A stretch of DNA of 46,700 nucleotides from Bacteroidales bacterium. Lineage in GTDB: Bacteria; Bacteroidota; Bacteroidia; Bacteroidales; Paludibacteraceae. Numbering within the stretch: the stretch's first letter is position 1; each line of letters opens with the position of its first letter. The notes beneath the pieces are model-generated. The model worked only from the letters and a program-made list of their open reading frames with translations. It was not told the DNA's origin and did not search any database. The DNA is taken from the NCBI GenBank assembly GCA_900767385.1, contig CAAFYY010000092.1, positions 1-46,700 of the forward strand, given 5' to 3'. Shown piece by piece: positions 1-6,882 of this stretch. The position numbers were made by a program, and so were the translations under genes.

Positions 1-74
1 AGAGTTGATAGACTCACCCCATTTTGTTGGAAAACTTTTCTTTGTTTCACAAAGAGTCTGCTCACGCTCGGCAT

Positions 75-90
75 ACCAAGCAAGCTTGGT
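75..90. repeat. Short perfect palindrome upstream of yeiH-like gene
   Basis: ACCAAGC-AA-GCTTGGT, a 7-bp perfect inverted repeat with a 2-nt centre. It lies in a 259-bp non-coding stretch at the window start, about 110 bp before the promoter of the exporter gene. It is followed by TCTGCTCTCGCTTAATCGC. This resembles short AT-poor repeats seen between Bacteroidales genes, but that resemblance is from memory. I see no gene in 1-259. Confidence 0.35.
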
Positions 91-201
91 TCTGCTCTCG
101 CTTAATCGCAGCCTTCACTATTCACTTCCTTTAGGGGCGGGAGAGGGTCTTACTCACCGAGAAACAACGGTGTTACCCCTCTCTTTTTCGTTAAAAAAAC
201 G

Positions 202-209
202 TAACTTTG
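202..209 (+). promoter_or_regulatory. Bacteroidota -7 box (TAACTTTG) for the YeiH-type exporter
   Basis: TAACTTTG matches the Bacteroidota sigma-ABfr -7 consensus TAnnTTTG. It lies 50 nt before the ATG at 260, giving a leader of roughly 45 nt. Confidence 0.65.
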
Positions 210-259
210 CATCATAATTCGGGGCTATACAGCCTGTTAAAACAAAACTCTGATGCTCT

Positions 260-1336
260 ATGAATAAGGTAGTCTACGTCATCCTCGTTACTGTTCTCGC
301 AGTCAGTCTGTTGCTTGAGTTTGCCGTCATGCAGTTCGGTTTGAACCTCGGCTCGTTCGGTTGGTTAGTCTCTTGGGTCTCCTCCCCTGTGGCATTGGTG
401 CTCGGTATCGCCTTCGCGCTCTTGTTTGGTCCGACATTCGTAAAATTCAACAAAACCATGTCGAAGAAACTGCTGCAATACTCCGTTGTCGGTCTCGGCT
501 TCGGCATGAACGTCACCCAAGCGCTCGCCTCGGGTCGCGAGGGCATGCTCTTCACCATCGTCAGCGTCTTCGGCACCCTGGCGCTCGGCTACCTCTTAGG
601 CCGTAAACTGCTGAAAGTGGACAGCGAGACCTCCTACCTTATCTCTTCCGGCACCGCCATCTGCGGCGGTTCTGCCATCGCTGCCGTGGGCCCTGTCGTC
701 AAAGCCAAGGCCGAGTCGATGTCGGTCGCCTTGGGCGTCGTCTTCGTGCTGAACGCCATCGCCCTCTTCCTCTTCCCCTACATCGGCAACCTCTTGGGCA
801 TGGGGATGAAGCAGTTTGGCATGTGGGCTGCCATCGCCATCCACGACACCAGCTCCGTGGTCGGTGCGGGCGCCGTCTACGACCAGATGCATCCCGAACT
901 ACTTGCCTCCGAAGGGGTCTCAGCCCTCGATGTCGCCACCACCATCAAACTGACACGCGCCCTATGGATCGTCGCCCTCGTCGTCGTCACACCATTCTTC
1001 TTCCGTCACCAACCGGTGGAGGGCGAGGAGCATAAGCCATGGTACAAAACCATCCCGACGTTCATCATCTGGTTCGTCGTGGCCATCTTGGTCAACACCT
1101 ACCTCTTGACCAACAGCGCCTTGCTCGGCGAAGAGATAGCCTCTGTGGGCGCCGCCTTCAGTCGTGGCGTCAACCATCTCGCCAAGCACATCATCACCCT
1201 CTCCCTCTTCTTCATCGGAGCGGGACTGACACGCACCACCCTCCGTGCCGTAGGCGTCCGTCCGCTCATCCTTGGCGTCTTGCTGTGGCTCACCGTGAGT
1301 CTCGTCTCATTGGGCTACATCCTCCTCGTCGCCTAA
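260..1336 (+). CDS. YeiH/UPF0324 family putative sulfate exporter
   Basis: A 358-residue integral membrane protein of the YeiH (UPF0324, Cons_hypoth698) family. It has about ten hydrophobic segments, starting with an uncleaved helix at residues 4-24. The family hallmark is visible mid-protein: a glycine-rich TAICGGSAIAAVGPVV stretch near residues 132-147, then IHDTSSVVGAGAVYD near 193-207. Family members are annotated as sulfate or sulfite exporters from regulatory context (CysB-type regulators in other phyla); direct transport evidence is thin, so the substrate is inferred. The gene is monocistronic behind its own TAACTTTG box, and no LysR regulator is adjacent in the window. The ATG at 260 is the first in frame after the promoter and gives a normal family length. 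Confidence 0.85.
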   Translation: MNKVVYVILVTVLAVSLLLEFAVMQFGLNLGSFGWLVSWVSSPVALVLGIAFALLFGPTFVKFNKTMSKKLLQYSVVGLGFGMNVTQALASGREGMLFTIVSVFGTLALGYLLGRKLLKVDSETSYLISSGTAICGGSAIAAVGPVVKAKAESMSVALGVVFVLNAIALFLFPYIGNLLGMGMKQFGMWAAIAIHDTSSVVGAGAVYDQMHPELLASEGVSALDVATTIKLTRALWIVALVVVTPFFFRHQPVEGEEHKPWYKTIPTFIIWFVVAILVNTYLLTNSALLGEEIASVGAAFSRGVNHLAKHIITLSLFFIGAGLTRTTLRAVGVRPLILGVLLWLTVSLVSLGYILLVA

Positions 1337-1344
1337 AGAAAACC

Positions 1345-1399
1345 ACGTCGCCTCGCTCCAAGCCTCCACTGCGACGTCGGAAAACTGCCCTCAAGGCAG
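1345..1399 (+). other. Two hairpins downstream of the exporter, no T-tract
   Basis: ACGTCGC (1345-1351) pairs with GCGACGT (1371-1377) across a 19-nt loop. CTGCC (1385-1389) pairs with GGCAG (1395-1399). They follow the exporter stop codon closely, but no run of T follows, so they are at best transcript-end structures and not clear intrinsic terminators. Confidence 0.3.
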
Positions 1400-1551
1400 G
1401 GTTTCCGTATGTCCGTACATCAACCCTAGGGCGACCTCATCGTCTCCCCACCCTCGTCCTGAAAACCCGCCTTGCCATCAACGCCTGAATAATTAAAGAA
1501 ATTTTTCCATAATTCCACCCTCCTTATGGTGATTACATCAAAATAAAGTCT

Positions 1552-1559
1552 TATCTTTG
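1552..1559 (+). promoter_or_regulatory. Bacteroidota -7 box (TATCTTTG) for the NifU-like/GGGtGRT pair
   Basis: TATCTTTG lies 30 nt before the ATG at 1590. This argues against translation starting upstream at the TTG that overlaps the box, and fixes the start of the next gene at 1590. Confidence 0.75.
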
Positions 1560-1589
1560 TGCCCAAATTTGAATAAATTGGAATACTCT

Positions 1590-2291
1590 ATGATATACTC
1601 ACACGAAGTAGAAAATATGTGCGTGGTACGCAAAGGTGTTGACCACGGACCAGCCCCAATCCCAGAAGAGGGTAAGTGGGTGAAAGCCAAAGTGATTGGC
1701 GAAATTTCCGGTATGACTCACGGCATCGGTTGGTGCGCTCCACAACAAGGTGCGTGCAAACTCTCGCTCAACGTGAAAGACGGTGTGATTCAAGAGGCTT
1801 TGGTGGAGACCATTGGCTGCTCAGGCATGACACACTCTGCTGCCATGGCTTCTGAGATTCTCCCTGGCAAAACCATCCTCGAGGCGTTGAACACCGACCT
1901 CGTCTGCGACGCCATCAACACCGCCATGCGCGAACTCTTCCTCCAGATTGTCTACGGTCGCACACAGTCTGCCTTCTCTGAGGGCGGCCTCGTCATCGGC
2001 GCCGGCCTCGAAGACCTCGGCAAGGGTCTCCGCAGTCAGGTAGGCACACACTACAGCACCCTCAAGAAAGGTCCTCGCTACCTCGAGATGGCTGAAGGCT
2101 ACATCCGCAACGTGTTCCTCGACGAAGACAACGAAATCTGCGGCTACGAATTTGTCAACCTCGGCAAATTCATGGACGAGATCAAGAAAGGCACCGACGC
2201 CAACGAAGCACTCAAGAAAGTGTCTGGCACCTACGGCCGCGTAACAGCAGAGCAGGGTGCAGTGAAGAAAATTGACCCACGCCACGAGTAA
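1590..2291 (+). CDS. NifU/IscU-like iron-sulfur scaffold-type protein paired with GGGtGRT protein
   Basis: A 233-residue protein with an IscU/NifU-N-like core. Residues 45-80 contain GIGWCAPQQGACKLSLNV and then TIGCSGMTHS, placing cysteines C49, C56 and C77 where scaffold proteins carry their first two cluster ligands. The canonical C-terminal H-C ligand pair of IscU is not recognisable, and the protein is longer than IscU (about 130 residues), so it is an atypical member. The start at ATG 1590 was chosen because an upstream TTG overlaps the -7 box. It sits 13 nt before the GGGtGRT gene, and the two probably form one operon. Such scaffold-annotated genes commonly accompany GGGtGRT genes in anaerobes; what they do together is not known to me. 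Confidence 0.8.
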   Translation: MIYSHEVENMCVVRKGVDHGPAPIPEEGKWVKAKVIGEISGMTHGIGWCAPQQGACKLSLNVKDGVIQEALVETIGCSGMTHSAAMASEILPGKTILEALNTDLVCDAINTAMRELFLQIVYGRTQSAFSEGGLVIGAGLEDLGKGLRSQVGTHYSTLKKGPRYLEMAEGYIRNVFLDEDNEICGYEFVNLGKFMDEIKKGTDANEALKKVSGTYGRVTAEQGAVKKIDPRHE

Positions 2292-2304
2292 ACAACATAC
2301 AACT

Positions 2305-3312
2305 ATGAGAGAAGTAAAATTTGAAAGCATGGATCGCCGCATGGCGCAGATCACCGCTGCGTTGAACGCCAACGGCATCAAAGATATTGCAGAGGCTGAG
2401 GCTATCTGCGAGGGCGTAGGTATCGACCCTTATAAAATGTGTGAAGAGACACAGCCTATCTGCTTCGAAAACGCTAAATGGGCCTATGTCGTAGGTGCTG
2501 CCATCGCCATCAAGAAAGGCGTCAAGACAGCTGCCGACGCTGCCGAGGCTATCGGCATCGGCTTGCAGGCCTTCTGCATCCCAGGCTCTGTGGCCGACGA
2601 CCGTAAGGTGGGTCTTGGTCACGGCAACCTCGCTGCCCGTCTCCTCCGCGAAGAGACCAAATGCTTCGCCTTCCTCGCTGGCCACGAGAGCTTCGCTGCC
2701 GCCGAGGGCGCCATCAAAATCGCTGAGATGGCCAACAAGGTTCGCAAAGAGCCATTGCGCGTCATCCTCAACGGTCTCGGCAAAGACGCTGCTCAGATCA
2801 TCTCACGCATCAACGGCTTCACCTATGTCCAGACACAGTTCGACTACTTCACCTCCGAACTGAACGAGGTGCGTCGCAAAGCCTACTCCAACGGTCCTCG
2901 CGCCAAGGTCAACTGCTACGGCGCCGACGACGTTCGCGAAGGCGTTGCCATCATGTGGAAAGAGGGCGTGGATGTCTCCATCACCGGCAACTCAACCAAC
3001 CCTACACGCTTCCAGCACCCAGTGGCTGGCACCTATAAGAAAGAGCGTGTCTTGGCTGGCAAACCCTATTTCTCTGTAGCTTCTGGCGGCGGCACCGGTC
3101 GTACGCTCCACCCAGACAACATGGCTGCAGGCCCTGCCTCCTACGGCATGACCGACACCATGGGCCGCATGCACTCCGACGCTCAGTTCGCCGGCTCCTC
3201 ATCTGTTCCGGCACACGTCGAGATGATGGGCTTCCTCGGCATGGGCAACAACCCAATGGTAGGCGCTACCGTCGCTGTGGCAGTTGCCGTTGCTGTAGCA
3301 TTGCAGAAATAA
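2305..3312 (+). CDS. GGGtGRT family protein (function unknown)
   Basis: A 335-residue protein containing the family's name motif GGGTGRT at about residues 261-267 (in VASGGGTGRTLHPDNMAAG). The family is found mainly in anaerobic Bacteroidetes, Clostridia and spirochaetes and has no established activity. The sequence is soluble, glycine/alanine-rich, and ends in an alternating AVAVAVAVALQK tail. The start was set at ATG 2305 and not at the longer in-frame reading, because that would overlap the scaffold gene and its first codons look like intergenic DNA. A strong terminator follows 30 nt after the stop. The NifU-like neighbour suggests a link to iron-sulfur biology, but that is inference. Confidence 0.88.
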   Translation: MREVKFESMDRRMAQITAALNANGIKDIAEAEAICEGVGIDPYKMCEETQPICFENAKWAYVVGAAIAIKKGVKTAADAAEAIGIGLQAFCIPGSVADDRKVGLGHGNLAARLLREETKCFAFLAGHESFAAAEGAIKIAEMANKVRKEPLRVILNGLGKDAAQIISRINGFTYVQTQFDYFTSELNEVRRKAYSNGPRAKVNCYGADDVREGVAIMWKEGVDVSITGNSTNPTRFQHPVAGTYKKERVLAGKPYFSVASGGGTGRTLHPDNMAAGPASYGMTDTMGRMHSDAQFAGSSSVPAHVEMMGFLGMGNNPMVGATVAVAVAVAVALQK

Positions 3313-3342
3313 GTCGCATCGTAAAACGAAACTGAAAATATG

Positions 3343-3374
3343 CCGCTTGCGAGACAGCTCGTAAGCGGTTTTTT
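3343..3374 (+). terminator. Intrinsic terminator between GGGtGRT gene and gph
   Basis: CCGCTTGCGAG (3343-3353), loop ACAG, CTCGTAAGCGG (3358-3368), then six T. The 11-bp stem has a single G-T wobble. Only 11 nt separate the T-tract from the gph ATG, so no separate promoter fits between them. Confidence 0.88.
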
Positions 3375-3385
3375 CTTCAAACACT

Positions 3386-4033
3386 ATGAAAAGACTGGTG
3401 ATTTTTGACCTCGACGGCACCTTGCTCAACTCCATCGCCGACATCGCCTACGCCGCCAACGAGGTGCTGCGTCGTCACGCCTTCCCCCTCTTCCCCGTGG
3501 AAGACTACCGCTTCATGGTGGGCAACGGCTTCCGCAAACTGATGGAACGCGCCACGCCCGAGGCCTACCGCACCGACCCCTTCGTCGACCAGATGCGCGA
3601 CGAGTTCGCCGCCATCTACTCCAACCGCTGCATGGCCGACACCGTTCCCTATCTGTATATCCCCGAACTGCTGAGCGCCTTACGTCGTGAGGGCATCGCC
3701 GTGGCCGTCGCATCCAACAAATACCATCGTGCCACCCAGGCCATCATCGCCCACTACTTCCCGACCATCGACTTCCACGCCGTCTACGGTCAGCGCGAGG
3801 GCATCGCCATCAAACCCGACCCAACCATCGTCTTCGACATCCTCGGCACCGATTTCCAGACCTCCGAGGTGCTCTACGTCGGCGACACAGCCGTCGATAT
3901 GCAGACAGCCGCCAACGCAGGCATCGAGAGCGTGGGTGTCACCTGGGGCTTCCGTCCGCGCACCGAACTCGAAGACGCCAACGCCAACAACATCGTCGAC
4001 AACCCCTTTGAGATAATTCCACTTTGTCGCTAA
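3386..4033 (+). CDS. gph: HAD-superfamily hydrolase, phosphoglycolate phosphatase-like
   Basis: A 215-residue HAD subfamily IA enzyme. Motif I is FDLDGTLLNS (nucleophile D and acid/base D near residues 8 and 10), motif II is VASNK, motif III is the lysine of IKPDP, and motif IV is YVGDTAVDMQTAANAG. A helical cap domain lies between motifs I and II. This layout is typical of phosphoglycolate phosphatase/PGMB-type enzymes acting on small phosphorylated metabolites; the exact substrate cannot be read from sequence. The ATG comes 11 nt after a terminator T-tract, so expression probably depends on readthrough from the upstream pair or on a promoter I cannot recognise. Confidence 0.85.
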   Translation: MKRLVIFDLDGTLLNSIADIAYAANEVLRRHAFPLFPVEDYRFMVGNGFRKLMERATPEAYRTDPFVDQMRDEFAAIYSNRCMADTVPYLYIPELLSALRREGIAVAVASNKYHRATQAIIAHYFPTIDFHAVYGQREGIAIKPDPTIVFDILGTDFQTSEVLYVGDTAVDMQTAANAGIESVGVTWGFRPRTELEDANANNIVDNPFEIIPLCR

Positions 4034-4073
4034 GATAACGGCTCCAGAAGCATCAAATTTGCAAAAATTATAT

Positions 4074-4081
4074 TACTTTTG
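4074..4081 (+). promoter_or_regulatory. Bacteroidota -7 box (TACTTTTG) for gtrA-like gene
   Basis: TACTTTTG lies 27 nt before the ATG at 4109, in the AT-rich stretch after the gph stop. Confidence 0.6.
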
Positions 4082-4108
4082 CATTGAATAAAACAAAGCC
4101 AATCTCCT

Positions 4109-4627
4109 ATGGCAGAGTTGACCGAGAAAGAAGATATTCAACCGAATACGTCTGCACCCGCCTCCAAGCGCGAGCGGGTGAAAAACGTGGCAATGGCGCC
4201 GACCGACAACACATGGATACAAATCATGCGTTATGTCGTGGTCTACAGCATCGTCGCCTCGGTCAACTGGGGAATCCTCTACCTCTCCACCATCATCTTC
4301 GATGGTGAGATACTGATTCTTGGCGCTCTCCCGCTCAAATACATCTTCAATGTGATTGCGTCGCTCACCAGCGGTGCGGTCAACTACTTCGCTAGCAAGG
4401 TGTGGGTGTTCAACGAGCAGAACACCTCCAACAACTTCATCGGCTTCCTCGTCTTCACAGCGATAGGTGCTGTGGGCTTGGTGCTCGACACGCTGACGTT
4501 CTACATCTTCACCGATGTCGTCAACTGGGGCGACGGTCTGGCGAAGCTGATATCCATCGTGGTGGTCTTCTTCGCCACCTTCTTCATCCGAAAACTGGTA
4601 TTGTTCACCGATAGAAAGAGAGCCTAG
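4109..4627 (+). CDS. GtrA family membrane protein
   Basis: A 172-residue protein with a polar N-terminus of about 40 residues and four predicted membrane helices (roughly 42-62, 72-92, 108-130, 143-160). It shows the GtrA/DPMS-like signature pieces: NYFASKVWVFN after helix 2 and a basic tail FIRKLVLFTDRKRA. GtrA proteins are thought to help move lipid-linked sugars across the inner membrane for cell-surface glycosylation. No glycosyltransferase is adjacent, so its partner is unknown. The stop overlaps the stop of convergent lgt: the last bases are the palindrome CTAG, read as TAG on both strands. Confidence 0.82.
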   Translation: MAELTEKEDIQPNTSAPASKRERVKNVAMAPTDNTWIQIMRYVVVYSIVASVNWGILYLSTIIFDGEILILGALPLKYIFNVIASLTSGAVNYFASKVWVFNEQNTSNNFIGFLVFTAIGAVGLVLDTLTFYIFTDVVNWGDGLAKLISIVVVFFATFFIRKLVLFTDRKRA

Positions 4628-5418
4628 ACGGTTCTCTTTTTTTTGGCCATCACCAAGGCGCCGACTCCGAAGAGGAGGAACGGCAGGGTGAGCCATTGTC
4701 CCATGGTGAGAAGGGAGGGAGAGAAATCGGCTTGCTCCATCTTGAGGCACTCGAGGGCGAGTCGGACCACGCAGACCGCGGTGAGGTTGAGGCCGAGGAA
4801 GAACCCGTCGCCAGCCTTGCGACGACGCCACACCATGCTGTTGACAACGAAGATGAGGAGATAGGCGAGGGCCTCATAGAGTTGGACGGGGTGACGGGGC
4901 AGAGGGTCGGCATCGGCAAAGAGAACAGCCCAAGGGAGCGACGAGGGGATGCCGAGAATCTCGCTGTTGCAGAAATTGCCCAAGCGGATGAGACAGCCTG
5001 CCAACGGCGTGGCGATGGCAAAGAAATCAAACAGCATCACCCAGTTCTGCCGCTTCTGCCAGGCGAAGAGCCAGATGGCAACCATCAGTCCGAAAGTGCC
5101 GCCGTGACTTGCCAAGCCTTGGAAACCGACGAACTGCCAGCTCCCCTCCTGACGGGCGAACGGTAGGAATACCTCAAGGAGATGGTGTGCATAATAGCCC
5201 CATTCATAGAAAAGACAATGGGTGAGTCGCGCACCGAGGAGGATGCCGACGATGGCGAGCGGAACGAGCTGGTTGTAGTCGCGCTGCTTCAGATGATGCT
5301 TGCGGAAACCCCACCAAACCACACAGGCGCCAGCCAACATGCCGAGGCAGAAGAGCAGGGCGTAGCAGTGGATGCCGTGCCACAGCGTGTGTGAGTGCCA
5401 GACGAGGTGGAGCAGCAT
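4624..5418 (-). CDS. lgt: Prolipoprotein diacylglyceryl transferase
   Basis: A 264-residue polytopic inner-membrane enzyme that moves diacylglycerol from phosphatidylglycerol to the lipobox cysteine of prolipoproteins. Visible family motifs are GARLTHCLFYE near residue 63, GLASHGGTFG near 103 (catalytic-region histidine), RLGNFCNSEILG near 145 (Lgt signature with R, N and E), and RHPVQLYEAL near 175. About seven hydrophobic segments span the chain, and it ends in a basic MAKKKRTV tail. It starts 9 nt after the dusB stop and is most likely cotranscribed with it. It converges with the gtrA-like gene with a 4-bp overlap. Confidence 0.93.
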   Translation of the reverse strand: MLLHLVWHSHTLWHGIHCYALLFCLGMLAGACVVWWGFRKHHLKQRDYNQLVPLAIVGILLGARLTHCLFYEWGYYAHHLLEVFLPFARQEGSWQFVGFQGLASHGGTFGLMVAIWLFAWQKRQNWVMLFDFFAIATPLAGCLIRLGNFCNSEILGIPSSLPWAVLFADADPLPRHPVQLYEALAYLLIFVVNSMVWRRRKAGDGFFLGLNLTAVCVVRLALECLKMEQADFSPSLLTMGQWLTLPFLLFGVGALVMAKKKRTV

Positions 5419-5427
5419 ACGTGGCGT

Positions 5428-6417
5428 TTAGAGTGTCGAACTATGAAGCGGCACACTGTCCATGATAGGAAACAATGTGTTGAGGTCGTTGGCTTGGAGC
5501 ATCGCGATGCGGGTCTGACGGAAGTCGGGGATTCCCTTGAACAACGGAGTGGCAGCAAAATGGCGCCGACTGTGTACGATTCCTTTCCGCTCGTCGCCCA
5601 GCCACTCGATGCTCTTCAGCACATGCTCCTTGAGCAGAGCGAGTTGCTCCTCGGGTGTCAGGGCGGGTGTCACCTCTCCCTTGTCGAGATACTGCTTGAT
5701 ATCGGCAAAAATCCAAGGCTGACCGATGGAGCCGCGACCAATCATCACCGCATCGACGCCATAGCGTTCGAAGCACTCCTTCGCCCGTTGAGGGGTCGTC
5801 ACGTCGCCGTTGCCGATGATAGGGATATGCATACGCGGGTTGTTCTTCACCTCGCCGATAAGCGTCCAGTCGGCCTCGCCGGTGTACATCTGTGCGCGGG
5901 TGCGTCCGTGGATTGAGAGGGCAGCGATGCCGCAGTCTTGCAGTGCCTCAGCCAGTGAGCCAATCACCTTATGCTCGTCGTCCCAGCCGAGACGGGTCTT
6001 GACAGTCACGGGAATCTTTACCGCCTTGACCACCGCCTTCGTAATCTCCAGCAGCAGCGGAATATTCTGCAACATGCCTGCTCCTGCCCCTTTGCGAGCC
6101 ACCTTCTTCACTGGGCATCCGAAGTTGATGTCGAGGATGTCGGGACCGCTCGCCTCGGCAATCTTGGCGGCTTCAACCATCGTGTCGACGTCGCGTCCGT
6201 AGATCTGAATCGCTACGGGACGCTCCTCGTCGTTGAGCGTCAGTTTCTGTGAGGTGCGTGGAATGGAACGTATCAGAGCGTCGGCAGAGACGAACTCGGT
6301 ATAGACCATGTCGGCGCCGAAACGCTTGCATAGCAGGCGGAACGCAGGGTCGGTCACATCCTCCATCGGAGCGAGGAAAAGGGGTTGTTTTGGGAAGGTG
6401 ATATTGCCTATTGTCAT
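5428..6417 (-). CDS. dusB: tRNA-dihydrouridine synthase B
   Basis: A 329-residue flavin-dependent TIM-barrel enzyme that reduces uridines in the tRNA D-loop. It begins MTIGNITFPKQPLFLAPMEDVTDPAFR (the LAPMEDVTD FMN-binding start of the family). It carries INFGCPVKKVARKGAGAGML, where the cysteine is the catalytic acid, then KTRLGWDD and SIHGRTRAQMYTGEADW, and MIGRGSIGQPWIF at the phosphate-binding end. The start at 6417 was chosen over an upstream in-frame ATG because a minus-strand -7 box lies at 6437-6444 and the residues before it look non-coding. It is the first gene of a dusB-lgt operon. Confidence 0.93.
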   Translation of the reverse strand: MTIGNITFPKQPLFLAPMEDVTDPAFRLLCKRFGADMVYTEFVSADALIRSIPRTSQKLTLNDEERPVAIQIYGRDVDTMVEAAKIAEASGPDILDINFGCPVKKVARKGAGAGMLQNIPLLLEITKAVVKAVKIPVTVKTRLGWDDEHKVIGSLAEALQDCGIAALSIHGRTRAQMYTGEADWTLIGEVKNNPRMHIPIIGNGDVTTPQRAKECFERYGVDAVMIGRGSIGQPWIFADIKQYLDKGEVTPALTPEEQLALLKEHVLKSIEWLGDERKGIVHSRRHFAATPLFKGIPDFRQTRIAMLQANDLNTLFPIMDSVPLHSSTL

Positions 6418-6436
6418 ATTGTCGGAAGTAAGGGTA

Positions 6437-6444
6437 CAAAAGTA
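6437..6444 (-). promoter_or_regulatory. Bacteroidota -7 box (TACTTTTG) for dusB-lgt
   Basis: The minus strand reads TACTTTTG, 19 nt before the dusB ATG. It lies only 12 bp from the plus-strand box of the divergent DUF59 gene. Confidence 0.65.
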
Positions 6445-6456
6445 CAAAAAAAGCAG

Positions 6457-6464
6457 TACCTTTG
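6457..6464 (+). promoter_or_regulatory. Bacteroidota -7 box (TACCTTTG) for DUF59 gene
   Basis: TACCTTTG lies 45 nt before the ATG at 6510. Its upstream half overlaps the divergent dusB promoter. Confidence 0.7.
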
Positions 6465-6509
6465 TCCTCGAATTAGAAAAAAACAACACCCTTTTCTGCA
6501 ACAACGACT

Positions 6510-6824
6510 ATGAATGAGTTTCTCCCACTCGAAGAGCGCATCGTGAGCGCACTCAAGACGGTTTTTGACCCTGAGATTCCAGTGAATATCTGGGACCTCG
6601 GTATGATATATAAGATTGAGACAGAAGACTCTGGCGAGGTGAAGATTGACATGACGCTCACCGCGCCCGGCTGTCCGGCCGCCGATTTCATCACCGAAGA
6701 CGTGAAGATGAAGGTGGAGGCCGTTGAGGGTGTCACCTCTGTTGTCGTCAATCTCGTTTTCGACCCGATGTGGGACCAAGACATGATGAGCGACGAGGCA
6801 AAACTGGAACTCGGCCTCCTCTGA
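6510..6824 (+). CDS. MIP18/DUF59 family iron-sulfur assembly protein (SufT/PaaD-like)
   Basis: A 104-residue DUF59 (MIP18/FeS_assembly_P) domain protein. The family core is clear: VFDPEIPVNIWDLGMIYKI near residues 18-36, then MTLTAPGCPAADFI near 49-62 with the conserved functional cysteine, and VVNLVFDPMWDQDMMSDEAK at the C-terminus. In Bacteroidetes such proteins are usually linked to the SUF system, helping mature Fe-S proteins. No suf genes are adjacent here. The gene is monocistronic, with its own promoter and a strong bidirectional terminator after it. Confidence 0.88.
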   Translation: MNEFLPLEERIVSALKTVFDPEIPVNIWDLGMIYKIETEDSGEVKIDMTLTAPGCPAADFITEDVKMKVEAVEGVTSVVVNLVFDPMWDQDMMSDEAKLELGLL

Positions 6825-6847
6825 CCCCCATCGTCAAAGAGACAGCA

Positions 6848-6880
6848 AACCCCGAAAGTGAATCGCTTTCGGGGTTTTGT
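6848..6880. terminator. Bidirectional intrinsic terminator between DUF59 gene and nuclease-helicase gene
   Basis: AACCCCGAAAG (6848-6858), loop TGAATCG, CTTTCGGGGTT (6866-6876), a perfect 11-bp stem. T-rich sequence follows on the plus strand and A-rich sequence precedes it. It can end transcripts from both convergent units; the minus-strand gene stops at 6883. Confidence 0.9.
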
Positions 6881-6882
6881 TT

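Noticed and set aside
5..217. Small plus-strand frame at the window start
   Set aside because: It reads through the promoter of the exporter gene, contains a palindrome, and resembles no known protein.
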